From an uncultured Oscillospiraceae bacterium (lineage in GTDB: Bacteria; Bacillota; Clostridia; Oscillospirales; Acutalibacteraceae), in NCBI GenBank assembly GCA_900544715.1, contig UQWL01000006.1, forward strand, positions 90,397 through 154,396: a stretch of 64,000 bases of DNA, read 5' to 3'. The position numbers and the translations under genes are program-made. Shown piece after piece: positions 15,881 to 23,048 of the stretch. The notes under the pieces were generated by a model that was not told where the DNA came from, made no database searches, and saw nothing but the letters and a program-made list of their open reading frames with translations. Position 1 is the stretch's first letter. Every line of letters begins with the position of its first letter.

Positions 15881-16921
15881 ATGAAAAAAAGCACGAAGCT
15901 TCTCTCTCTGCTGCTGGCACTTTCCATGCTGTTTGCCTTGGCTGCCTGCGGCACCAACGGCACAGGGGAGGAATCCTCCACCGGGGCCGCGCAGAGCTCC
16001 TCGCCTGTTGCGCAGAACGTTACGCTCAACGTGGCGGCACTGAAGGGCCCAACCGGCATCGGCATGGTGAAACTGATGAAGGACGCGAAGGACGGCACCA
16101 CTGCAAACAAATATAACTTCACCCTCGCAGGCGCACCGGATGAGATCACCGCAAAATTTGCAAGCGGTGAGTTTGATATTGCAGCCGTCCCGGTAAACCT
16201 GGCCGCCGCCCTTTACAATAAAACCAAGGGCAATGCGCAGGTGATGGCGATCAATACGCTGGGCGTTCTCTATATCCTTGAATATGGCAATTCGATCCAT
16301 TCGATCGCCGATCTCAAGGGCAAAACGATTTATGCCACCGGCAAGGGCGCTACGCCGGAATATATCCTAAATTACCTGCTGGAACAGAACGGCATCGACC
16401 CGGCGAAGGATGTCACGATTGAATACAAAAACGAGCACGCGGAGCTTGCCACGCTGATGGCCTCCAACAAAGCGGCGATCTGCATGCTGCCGGAGCCGAA
16501 TGTGACGAGCGTTTTGCGTGAAAACAAGGAAATCCGCCGTGCGCTGAACCTGACCACAGAGTGGGATAAGGCAACGGAAAAATCCGGTGAAAAAAGCACG
16601 CTTGCACAGGGCTGCATCATTGTCAACAAGGAATTCGCGCAGAAAAACAAGGCCGCGGTGGATCAATTCCTTACGGAATACAAGGCCTCTGTTGATTATG
16701 TCACCACCAGTGCGGTAGATGCCTCCCAGCTGGTGGAAGATTTCGGGATCATGCCCAAGGCCCTGATTGCGGAGCTCGCTATTCCAAACTGCAACATTAT
16801 CTTCCTCGAAGGGGATTCGATGAAAACGACCATGCAGGCGAATCTGAACGTTCTCTTCAAAGCAAATGCAAAATCCATCGGAGGAGCAATGCCCGGTGAT
16901 GACTTCTACTACAGCCGCTGA
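15881..16921 (+). CDS. ABC importer substrate-binding lipoprotein (SsuA/NMT1-like)
   Basis: This 346-residue protein has a lipoprotein signal (LLSLLLALSMLFALAACG; Cys near residue 23) and a Ser-rich linker. The periplasmic-binding fold of the SsuA/TauA/THI5 group follows: VAALKGPTGIGMVKLM at the ligand-contact start, FASGEFDIAAVP, LKGKTIYATGKGATPEYIL, and LASNK-type AAICMLPEPN. Family members bind sulfonates, nitrate or pyrimidine precursors; the ligand cannot be read from sequence. The permease and ATPase genes follow with overlaps. Confidence 0.88.
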   Translation: MKKSTKLLSLLLALSMLFALAACGTNGTGEESSTGAAQSSSPVAQNVTLNVAALKGPTGIGMVKLMKDAKDGTTANKYNFTLAGAPDEITAKFASGEFDIAAVPVNLAAALYNKTKGNAQVMAINTLGVLYILEYGNSIHSIADLKGKTIYATGKGATPEYILNYLLEQNGIDPAKDVTIEYKNEHAELATLMASNKAAICMLPEPNVTSVLRENKEIRRALNLTTEWDKATEKSGEKSTLAQGCIIVNKEFAQKNKAAVDQFLTEYKASVDYVTTSAVDASQLVEDFGIMPKALIAELAIPNCNIIFLEGDSMKTTMQANLNVLFKANAKSIGGAMPGDDFYYSR

Positions 16922-17708
16922 TAAACGGCCCCGTTTCTCTTTGCTGAAAAAAAGCGCGGCGATCCTCTTTTGGATCGCCGTGTGGGAAATGGTATCATTG
17001 TGCGTGGGGCAGGAGCTTCTGGTTCCCTCCCCCGCGCAGGTTTTGGTCCGCCTCTCGCAGCTTCTACGGGAGACGGACTTCTGGCTTTTTTCCGCCGCTT
17101 CGCTTCTGCGGATCATGGCAGGCTATCTAGCAGCTGTGGCGGCGGCTGTTTTGTTGGCGGTGCTGACGAGCGCATCTGCCTTCCTGCATGCGCTCGTCAG
17201 CCCTTTGCTCGGAATCATCAAGGCTACGCCCGTCGCCTCTTTTATTATTTTGGCGCTTGTCTGGCTGCGCGGCAACCAGATTCCACCGTTCGCGGCTTTT
17301 CTGATGGTGCTGCCAATCATTTGGGCCAATGTCAGCGAGGGAATTCGCAATACGGATCCACAGTTGTTGGAAATGGGCCGGATGTTCCGCTTCGGCCCCT
17401 GGAAAATGGCCTGGCACATCTATGTGCCAAGCATTCTGCCCTATTTCATGGCCGGATGCACCACCGCTCTCGGCCTCGCCTGGAAGGCGGGCGTAGCGGC
17501 TGAGGTGCTCGCCATGCCGCACAATTCGATTGGTTTACAGCTGTACAACGCCAAGGTGTATTTAGAAACATCGGATCTCTTTGCCTGGACGCTGGTCATC
17601 ATCCTTTTGAGCATGCTGCTGGAAAAACTCCTGGTGGCACTGATGCGCTGCCTCAGCACGCGCCTGATTCGCCGCGTGCCGGAGCAGGAAGGAGGGGAGC
17701 CCTCATGA
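16899..17708 (+). CDS. ABC importer permease (SsuC-like)
   Basis: This protein of about 269 residues has six predicted helices, for example AILFWIAVWEMVSLCVGQEL and LLVAVLTSASAFLHALV-like segments. The EAA coupling loop is seen as EMGRMFRFGPWKMAWHIYVP, and a further hydrophobic stretch is FAWTLVIILLSMLLEKLLVAL. The start is ATG 16899 (or GTG 16896) after GGAGGAG, inside the end of the binding-protein gene. It overlaps the ATPase gene by four bases (ATGA). Confidence 0.88.
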   Translation: MTSTTAADKRPRFSLLKKSAAILFWIAVWEMVSLCVGQELLVPSPAQVLVRLSQLLRETDFWLFSAASLLRIMAGYLAAVAAAVLLAVLTSASAFLHALVSPLLGIIKATPVASFIILALVWLRGNQIPPFAAFLMVLPIIWANVSEGIRNTDPQLLEMGRMFRFGPWKMAWHIYVPSILPYFMAGCTTALGLAWKAGVAAEVLAMPHNSIGLQLYNAKVYLETSDLFAWTLVIILLSMLLEKLLVALMRCLSTRLIRRVPEQEGGEPS

Positions 17709-18379
17709 ACTTAGAAGTTTGCCACCTGGAAAAGTATTACGCGGGGCAGGCAGTGGTGAAGGATTTTTCCCTCACGCTGCCCTCCAGCGGTGTTACCGCG
17801 CTTTGTGGCCCCTCCGGCTGTGGAAAAACCACCCTCATGCGGCTGGTCGCCGGGCTGGAAAAGGCGGATGCAGGCACGATCAGCGGCCTGGACGGCGCCA
17901 AAATCTCCATGGTATTCCAGGAGGACCGCCTGCTGCCCTGGTGCACGGCGGAGCAGAATATTGCCCTGGCTGTGCCTGGATCGGATGCGGCCTTTTGGAT
18001 GGAGCAGTCCGGGATTGCAGATGCGCGCCGAAAGCTGCCGGATGAACTCAGCGGCGGCATGCGCAGGCGGGTTGCCATCGCCCGTGCATTGGCCTATGCA
18101 GGTGACCTTTTTTTATTGGACGAGCCCTTTAAGGCGCTCGACGACGCCACACGCGCCAGGATGATCGCCTGTACGATGCAGGCGGTTGAGAAAAAAACGG
18201 CGATTTTAGTCACCCATGAGCTCACAGAGGCGGCCGCCATGGCAGATACTGTTTTGCTGCTGGAAGGCCCGCCCTTACGGATCATCCGCACCGTTTCCCT
18301 CCCAATCCCTTCTTCAGGCCGAAGACCGGAGCAAATTCGAATTTACTGTAATCAGCTGGATCAGGCGCGCAGTCAATAA
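17705..18379 (+). CDS. ABC importer ATPase (SsuB-like)
   Basis: This 224-residue protein has Walker A GPSGCGKTTLMRLVAGLEKA, a Q-loop in SMVFQEDRLLPW, signature ELSGGMRRRVAIARAL, Walker B LFLLDEPFKALDDATR and the switch His in ILVTHELTEA. The VFQEDRLLPW wording is typical of nitrate/sulfonate/taurine importers. It is the last gene of the importer operon; a terminator follows. Confidence 0.92.
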   Translation: MNLEVCHLEKYYAGQAVVKDFSLTLPSSGVTALCGPSGCGKTTLMRLVAGLEKADAGTISGLDGAKISMVFQEDRLLPWCTAEQNIALAVPGSDAAFWMEQSGIADARRKLPDELSGGMRRRVAIARALAYAGDLFLLDEPFKALDDATRARMIACTMQAVEKKTAILVTHELTEAAAMADTVLLLEGPPLRIIRTVSLPIPSSGRRPEQIRIYCNQLDQARSQ

Positions 18380-18396
18380 AATCACCAGATAGCTCT

Positions 18397-18437
18397 AAAA
18401 ACTGCTGGGAAGCCATGTGTTTCACAGCAGTTTTTTT
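18397..18437 (+). terminator. terminator of the importer operon
   Basis: AAAACTGCTG and CAGCAGTTTT pair around an 18-base loop, followed by a run of seven T. Confidence 0.8.
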
Positions 18438-18524
18438 GCGCTGTTTTCCAATGCACCGGAAAAACAAAATCATTATATTTCCATAGATGTGAATAATATC
18501 GCATTTTATATACGAAAATAATGG

Positions 18525-18567
18525 TTAAAAGTAACGCTTTGTCGTACTACAATAAACGAAACGTTAC
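18525..18567 (+). promoter_or_regulatory. promoter and possible operator of the XRE gene
   Basis: A weak TTAAAA (18525-18530), a 17-base spacer, TACAAT (18548-18553). The inverted repeat GTAACG (18531-18536) / CGTTAC (18562-18567) brackets the -10 region, a layout consistent with autorepression. Confidence 0.5.
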
Positions 18568-18581
18568 AAAGTGGTGATGAG

Positions 18582-18890
18582 ATGGCGCACGTTCTGGAGA
18601 CCATTACAAAATACCGACTGGCTCATAGATGGACGGAATATGAGCTCTCCGTCCGGTCAGGCCTGCCGCAATCTACGATCTCCTCTTGGTATCGCAAAGA
18701 AATGACGCCATCCATTTCCTCCCTGGAAAGAATCTGCGCGGCCTTTGACCTGACCCTGGCACAATTTTTTGCGGAGGAAGAGGAATTTTCCGTACTGACG
18801 CCGGATCAGACACAGCTTCTGGAGCAGTGGATGACGCTCTCGGCAGAAGAAAAACAGCTTTTATTACAGCTGATCAGCCATATGAAATAA
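18582..18890 (+). CDS. XRE-family helix-turn-helix regulator
   Basis: This 102-residue protein has an N-terminal HTH: YRLAHRWTEYELSVRSGLP, then QSTISSWYRKEMTPSISSLE as recognition helix and following turn, and RICAAFDLTLAQFF. The C-terminal 30 residues are acidic and Leu/Gln-rich (LLEQWMTLSAEEKQLLLQLI), a possible dimerisation helix. Many short proteins of this type in Clostridia are stand-alone regulators. The SD is weak (GTGGTGATGAG). Confidence 0.82.
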   Translation: MAHVLETITKYRLAHRWTEYELSVRSGLPQSTISSWYRKEMTPSISSLERICAAFDLTLAQFFAEEEEFSVLTPDQTQLLEQWMTLSAEEKQLLLQLISHMK

Positions 18891-18992
18891 AAAAATAGCC
18901 GATAGCTACCTGCTGTCGTGTGTAGTGTGTATCTCTTTGATCCGTGAGGGTACAGCAGGCTTTATTTTGTTACTCGCTGCGCTTCGTAATAA
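18891..18992 (+). repeat. family B repeat, copy B1
   Basis: About 100 bases beginning AAAAAATAGCCGATAGCTA, with stem CCTGCTGT / ACAGCAGG, then TTTGTTACTCGCTGCGCTTC and GTAATAA. The copy at 23804-23925 is in the opposite orientation and differs at only about two positions over this length. Degenerate relatives occur at 23704, 46672 and 63843. Function unknown. Confidence 0.8.
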
Positions 18993-19009
18993 CCTTGATT
19001 TTCAATCGC

Positions 19010-19058
19010 AAAAGCACGCTGCAAGCAGGGATAATCTCCCCTTGCAGCGTGCTTTTCG
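19010..19058 (+). terminator. strong hairpin terminator downstream of XRE and B1
   Basis: AAAAGCACGCTGCAAG and CTTGCAGCGTGCTTTT form a perfect 16-bp stem with a 15-base loop. It can act on either strand. Confidence 0.7.
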
Positions 19059-19152
19059 CAATGTTCTCATCAAGAAATTGGTTTTTATCTTTTTATTCTT
19101 CATGCGGGACCCGGTTAACGTGCGCCCGAAGCCATGCCTCTTTCCAACCCAT

Positions 19153-19181
19153 TTTAACAGCCGCATTAGAAATGCGGCTGG
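19153..19181 (-). terminator. terminator of the 19187-19447 gene
   Basis: CAGCCGCATT / AATGCGGCTG with a three-base loop, followed on the minus strand by TTAAAAT. Confidence 0.65.
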
Positions 19182-19186
19182 TTCCT

Positions 19187-19447
19187 TCACAAATGTGCGA
19201 TCAAAGTGGCCACGGCAGCGCCAATGCTTGCCGCAGCGGTCAGCTTGGCGGCGGAAAGCAGGGGCTTGCGCTTGGCCTTGGTGGGAGGCGGCGCGCCTGT
19301 TGCCTGCGCGATCTGCTCTACCCGTTCCCGAACCTTTCCCTCGCTGACAGTCGCATATTCCGGTTTCACAATAAATAAGATCCGCTCAAAGTATTCGCTG
19401 CCTGTGTCGCTCACCTCTACAACCTGACGGTTGACTCCTTTTATCAT
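19187..19447 (-). CDS. conserved-looking small protein of unknown function
   Basis: This 86-residue protein starts at ATG 19447 after GGGAGGA. The first part is soluble (MIKGVNRQVVEVSDTGSEYF, then ERILFIVKPEYATVSEGKV), followed by a Pro/Lys linker (GAPPPTKAKRKPLL). A C-terminal Ala-rich helix (LTAAASIGAAVATLIAHL) could be a tail anchor. I recognise the type as recurrent in Oscillospirales but know no function. Its upstream region carries a DnaA-box cluster, so replication-linked control is possible. Confidence 0.68.
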   Translation of the reverse strand: MIKGVNRQVVEVSDTGSEYFERILFIVKPEYATVSEGKVRERVEQIAQATGAPPPTKAKRKPLLSAAKLTAAASIGAAVATLIAHL

Positions 19448-19574
19448 GGCGCATCCTCCCTCGTTCCAATTCTGTTCTGATCTTATTTTGGTCGATCAGC
19501 AGAATCTTTATACGGCAGAGGGTGGAAAAAGAATTGGCAATTGCTGCTTTATACGACTTGTATAGTTGAAAGCT

Positions 19575-19672
19575 TGTGCAAAAGTGTGGAAAACTCGGTG
19601 GAAAGTGTGGATAACCGGACCGTTTTTTTGGAGAACAAGGTGGGTTCGAGGGGACAGGCAGAATGTGGAGAA
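19575..19672 (-). promoter_or_regulatory. cluster of DnaA-box-like sites
   Basis: Four 9-mers lie in one orientation: TGTGCAAAA (19575-19583), TGTGGAAAA (19585-19593), TGTGGATAA (19606-19614) and TGTGGAGAA (19664-19672). Read on the minus strand, the first three fit TTWTNCACA exactly and the fourth has one mismatch. They lie upstream of the gene at 19187-19447. The 19448-19862 gap holds only these, a weak promoter-like TATAAA and the terminator at 19760. Confidence 0.6.
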
Positions 19673-19759
19673 AGATTGTGAAGCATTTATCATATACAAC
19701 GGGTTTTATCCGCTTTACGAAACGCAATTTTTTGGGCGAAGCCGGTCGCTCTCCCACCG

Positions 19760-19790
19760 AAAAAAGACAACGCCGGGTGAAAACCCGGCG
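19760..19790 (-). terminator. terminator of the 43-residue membrane protein gene
   Basis: CGCCGGGT-GAAA-ACCCGGCG (19771-19790) is a perfect stem. On the minus strand it is followed by TTGTCTTTTTTC. A second hairpin, GGGAGAA/TTCTCCC, lies at 19816-19834. Confidence 0.65.
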
Positions 19791-19862
19791 CCGCTTTTGA
19801 TATGGAGGGGAAACGGGAGAAAAGCTTCTCCCGGATGTGGGCATTTTGAAGAATCTGAACAA

Positions 19863-19994
19863 TTAGACAGCCAGCATGGCAGCCGGCGTAACGTCATTAA
19901 AAAGCAGAGCAATGACGACCGCCGAGAGGAACAGGAATGCGATAATCGATAGGGAAAGAATCATCGTTTTTTTGCTTTGGATATAAGCTTTCAT
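19863..19994 (-). CDS. 43-residue membrane protein
   Basis: ATG 19994 follows AAAGGAGCGG. The peptide starts MKAYIQSKKT, has one hydrophobic helix (LSLSIIAFLFLSAVVIALLF) and ends NDVTPAAMLAV. A TATAAT (20030-20035) lies upstream on the minus strand. The compact basic-hydrophobic form fits a small membrane regulator or toxin-like peptide, but nothing identifies it further. It seems to have its own promoter and terminator. The 20040-20240 region upstream shows no other gene. Confidence 0.6.
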   Translation of the reverse strand: MKAYIQSKKTMILSLSIIAFLFLSAVVIALLFNDVTPAAMLAV

Positions 19995-20240
19995 GTAGCT
20001 CCGCTCCTTTATCGTTTGATCTTGCTTTTATTATAGGGCGGGGGCGGGCGGAAATAAACATGAATTCGATTACAGATCGCTACAATTTTATTACGCTGGA
20101 ATGCCAATGGTTACAAATCGTAATTTTTTCGGGAAAGGGTTACAAAGTGATAACAGCATCGTGAACAAATTGATACAAAAACGGATGCCTGTATGAATCT
20201 GGGTAACCTGTTTATGAAAACATCCTTGCCAGCGTTTCAA

Positions 20241-21749
20241 TCATAACGCCTGCTGCTCAAGCCCCTGTTCCGTCAGCCGGTATACCTGCGTGCAGACCTC
20301 TGAGATCAGCTTGCGGTCATGCGTCACACATAAAAACGCACCGCCGTAATGGCGCAGCGCCTCCCGGATGACCGGCCCGGTCAAAGGACTCAAATTGCGC
20401 GTCGGTTCATCAAGCAGAAGCACATCGCAGCCGCCGAGCAGCAGCTTGAGCAAGCAGAGTTTTGCCTGCTGGCCGCCGCTGAGCGCGCGGACGGGCTGCT
20501 CCATTTCCTCCGCGGTAAATTTCATGCTTCCGAGCCGTGTGCGGGCCAAGGTAAGGGCGGCCCGATCCCCGCCGTCCCAAAGGATTTCAACCGGCGTTCG
20601 CTCCCCGTCCAAAAGGGTAAGATAATCCTGCGGCATATAACCGGCGCGGATGTCCGTGCGCTGCCTCAGCTCCTCCCAAATAGCCCGCAAAAGCGTTGTT
20701 TTGCCCGATCCATTCTCTCCGATGATCGCGGCATGGGCAGGGCCAGTCAGCGTGAGCTTGACATGGTCTGCAAGCATTTTTTCTCCTGCCTGTAGGCAGG
20801 GCAGGCAAAAGGAAAGCGCCTCTTTCCCGTTGGGGAAGCGCAGCTCCCTGTTAAAAAAGAGCTCCACGGCCTCCTCCGGGTCCGGAAAATCGAGGAACTC
20901 CTCCTGCTCCCGCTCCATGCGCTTCTGCTGCGATTTTACCGCGTGCATTTTCTTTTTGAGCAGCCTGCCGCCCGCCGGGTTTGCACGGGTAATGACAGTT
21001 TGCTCATGCTCCACGCGCTGGTAAATCTGCTGCCAGCGCTCTTCCCGTGCACGCTGGTCCGCGCGCTGTTTGGCGGCGATCTGCTCCTGGCGGGCAAGCG
21101 CAGCATGCCGCTGCTCCACATAGGCGCGGTAGCCCATGCGCTCAATGGTGTGCTGGGCGGTGGTTTTACGGCGCACCTGCTCAAAATGCAGGATCACATT
21201 CGCCGTATGTTCTAACAGCGTTTCATCGTGGGATACATAGAGCACTGGGATCTTCGATGATAAAATCAACCGCTCCAGCCAATCCAGCGCGCGAAGATCC
21301 AAGTCGTTGGTTGGCTCGTCGAGCACGAGAAAATCCGGTTCCTGCATCAGCGTGCGCAGTAAAAGCAGCTTCATGCGCTCCCCGCCGGAAAAGGAGGAAA
21401 GCGGCCGCTCAGAAAACGGCGCCTCTGCCGGAATTGTGAGCTGGGAGAGCAGATTATAATCCGGCCCATCCGGGAACAGCTCACACACAGGTGTGCGGAA
21501 AAGGGCCAGATCCGGCCTTTGCGGCAGGTAGCCGGGCAGTGCGCCATGCAGTTCAACCCGACCGGTGACCCGGCAATAGCTATGGACCGACTCCGGCTCG
21601 CAGATGAGCTTCAGCAGCGTGCTCTTGCCGTTGCCCTCCTCTCCAATGAGGGCCGCGCGGTCGCCTGGTTGCAGCGTAAAGCTGAAATCCTGCAGCAGCG
21701 GGCGGCCGCTCTCCCTGTGCTCAATGGTGATATGGCTGCATTCGAGCAT
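20241..21749 (-). CDS. ABC-F family ribosome-associated ATPase
   Basis: This 502-residue protein has two ABC domains in one chain and no membrane segment. Domain 1: GEEGNGKSTLLKLI, signature FSGGERMKLLLL, VLDEPTNDLDLRALDWLE. The interdomain linker, near residues 205-290, is highly charged (AREERWQQIYQRVEHEQ). Domain 2: GENGSGKTTLLRAI, LSGGQQAKLCLLKLL, LLLDEPTRNLSPLTGPV. ABC-F proteins bind the ribosomal E site; resistance members dislodge drugs. The attenuator-bearing leader supports a resistance type. ATG 21749 follows AAAGGATG. The second domain has Arg-Asn in the D-loop region, as in some resistance members. Confidence 0.85.
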   Translation of the reverse strand: MLECSHITIEHRESGRPLLQDFSFTLQPGDRAALIGEEGNGKSTLLKLICEPESVHSYCRVTGRVELHGALPGYLPQRPDLALFRTPVCELFPDGPDYNLLSQLTIPAEAPFSERPLSSFSGGERMKLLLLRTLMQEPDFLVLDEPTNDLDLRALDWLERLILSSKIPVLYVSHDETLLEHTANVILHFEQVRRKTTAQHTIERMGYRAYVEQRHAALARQEQIAAKQRADQRAREERWQQIYQRVEHEQTVITRANPAGGRLLKKKMHAVKSQQKRMEREQEEFLDFPDPEEAVELFFNRELRFPNGKEALSFCLPCLQAGEKMLADHVKLTLTGPAHAAIIGENGSGKTTLLRAIWEELRQRTDIRAGYMPQDYLTLLDGERTPVEILWDGGDRAALTLARTRLGSMKFTAEEMEQPVRALSGGQQAKLCLLKLLLGGCDVLLLDEPTRNLSPLTGPVIREALRHYGGAFLCVTHDRKLISEVCTQVYRLTEQGLEQQAL

Positions 21750-21854
21750 ATCAACAACATCCTTTCCTGCATCACTGCACAAAGGAGCGCACGATTCCAC
21801 ATAGCAGGCGGAAAACAGGCGGGTCGATCCCCTCGATGCAGCGGTTTTTTCATA

Positions 21855-21884
21855 ATAAAAACGCCTCTGGCAAAACCAGAGGCG
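21855..21884 (-). terminator. intrinsic terminator inside the ABC-F leader (attenuator)
   Basis: GCCTCTGG / CCAGAGGC with flanking G-C pairs forms a stem with a TTTTG loop on the minus strand, followed by TTTTTATT. It lies about 105 bases before the ABC-F start and about 145 after the -10 box, so it should stop most transcripts unless relieved. Confidence 0.8.
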
Positions 21885-21953
21885 CTCCTACCTGCAATCC
21901 TGAGGGGAATACCTTCAATTATTCCACGCGGGCGGGCAGAAGGGCTGCTGATT

Positions 21954-21989
21954 TTACCGTGTTTTGCATCGAACGCAGATACATTCCAT
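21954..21989 (-). CDS. 11-residue leader peptide of the ABC-F gene
   Basis: The short ORF reads MECICVRCKTR and stops at TAA, 70 bases before the terminator hairpin. A GGGGCGG stretch directly precedes the ATG. Leader peptides of this size, followed by a terminator, are known from ribosome-mediated attenuation of ABC-F resistance genes. It is inferred from position only. A longer ORF from about 22000 overlaps it in another frame. Confidence 0.5.
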   Translation of the reverse strand: MECICVRCKTR

Positions 21990-22027
21990 CCGCCCCGCTT
22001 TCTTTTCATTGTATTTGAATCGCTCTT

Positions 22028-22056
22028 ATGATATCCTAGGCGGTAACAGAAGTCAA
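22028..22056 (-). promoter_or_regulatory. promoter of the ABC-F leader
   Basis: On the minus strand: TTGACT (22051-22056), a 17-base spacer, TATCAT (22028-22033). The leader to the ABC-F start is about 270 bases. Confidence 0.75.
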
Positions 22057-22069
22057 GGGGGAATTTTTT

Positions 22070-22591
22070 ATGACACGGCTGACCTTAATCGCACCTGAGG
22101 AAAGCTTTCGGGATCAAATCCTCGCCTACCGGGCAGAATTTTTAGAAACAGGGGATTCCTTGCACGGCTGTGCAGGGCTTGACAAGGCCCCCTCTTTCGA
22201 GCGATGGCTCCAGGCCGTGCGGGATAACAGCAGGGGAGAAACGGTTGGACGGGGCCTCGTACCCGCCTCCAATTATCTGGCCATCCGCTTGGCCGACCAC
22301 CGCCTGGTCGGCTTTATCGACGTGCGCCATCGGCTGAATGATTTTCTGCTCCAATCCGGCGGGCATATCGGCTATAGTGTGCGCCCCGGCGAGCGCGAGC
22401 AGGGCTATGCAAAGGAGATGCTCACGCTTGCCCTGCTCAAATGCAGGGCACGTGGAATGCATCGTGTTTTGATCACCTGCCGGAAGGAAAATATCGCCTC
22501 TGCACGGACAATCCAAAGCTGCGGCGGCGTTTTGGAAAACGAGATTATGAAAGACGGAGTTCTCTATCGAAGATATTGGATCATGCTTTAA
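22070..22591 (+). CDS. GNAT family N-acetyltransferase
   Basis: This 173-residue protein is divergent from the ABC-F gene. The acetyl-CoA motif is HIGYSVRPGEREQGYAKEML, and the C-terminal beta-bulge region is VLITCRKENIASARTIQSCG. ASNYLAIRLADHRLVGFIDV forms the preceding strands. Residues around IGYSVRP are typical of the group acetylating small amines or peptide N-termini; the acceptor is unknown. ATG 22070 follows AAGGGGGAA. Its promoter region overlaps that of the ABC-F leader. Confidence 0.87.
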   Translation: MTRLTLIAPEESFRDQILAYRAEFLETGDSLHGCAGLDKAPSFERWLQAVRDNSRGETVGRGLVPASNYLAIRLADHRLVGFIDVRHRLNDFLLQSGGHIGYSVRPGEREQGYAKEMLTLALLKCRARGMHRVLITCRKENIASARTIQSCGGVLENEIMKDGVLYRRYWIML

Positions 22592-22691
22592 CCGATCTGA
22601 TCGGTAAAAGGTGCATTGTGGAGCCCGGCTTTTTTGAGGCATGATAGATATAGTAGAACAGTGGATGTTATCAAACATGCTCTCCGAAGGG

Positions 22692-22741
22692 AAAAGAGGC
22701 TGATGCAAAATGTAGATCATCTTGCGCCAGCCCCTTTATAT
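22692..22741. terminator. bidirectional terminator between GNAT and RHH genes
   Basis: An imperfect stem, AAAGAGGCTG...GCA with TGC...CAGCCCCTTT, and A/T tracts on both sides serve the converging genes. Confidence 0.55.
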
Positions 22742-22766
22742 CCTTTGTGATTTTTTACAGGCTTCG

Positions 22767-22964
22767 TCAATATTGCGATAAATCCTTATGATCGTGGCGC
22801 TCTGGAATAATTCCATAGGTACGCTCGAACTGAACCAGTTCTCTTTCAATCATTCGGCGAAGTTCATGCGACTTCGAGCATCCATAAAATTGTGATACAT
22901 AATCCAATCTTTCAAAAAGTTCTTTGTGAATGCACACAGTAAAACGGACACTATCTTTTTTCAT
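22767..22964 (-). CDS. ribbon-helix-helix (Arc/CopG-like) DNA-binding protein
   Basis: This 65-residue protein starts at ATG 22964, seven bases after GGAGG. The beta strand KDSVRFTVCIHKELFERLDY and two helices (GCSKSHELRRMIERELVQFE) fit the Arc/MetJ fold, which dimerises to bind DNA by its strands. The tail IIPERHDHKDLSQY is polar. No toxin partner is adjacent. An inverted repeat covers its likely promoter, suggesting autoregulation. Confidence 0.75.
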   Translation of the reverse strand: MKKDSVRFTVCIHKELFERLDYVSQFYGCSKSHELRRMIERELVQFERTYGIIPERHDHKDLSQY

Positions 22965-23005
22965 GGGAAATCCTCCATCTTTCATGATTTGTCGAATTTT
23001 ATCGC

Positions 23006-23048
23006 ATTATACCATATAATGATATCACGACGGCTTTAAAATCGTGAT
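23006..23048 (-). promoter_or_regulatory. RHH gene promoter with inverted-repeat operator
   Basis: On the minus strand, TATAAT lies at 23006-23011 and the -35 zone (about 23029-23034) is poor. ATCACGA (23024-23030) and TCGTGAT (23042-23048) form a 7-bp inverted repeat with 11 bases between, lying over the -35. Confidence 0.5.

Noticed and set aside
19010..19056. 16-bp inverted repeat considered as transposon ends
   Set aside because: A 15-base loop leaves no room for an element; hairpin terminator is the simpler reading.
19386..19862. Minus-strand 158-residue frame over the DnaA-box region
   Set aside because: Low-complexity translation and it conflicts with the better supported gene at 19187-19447.
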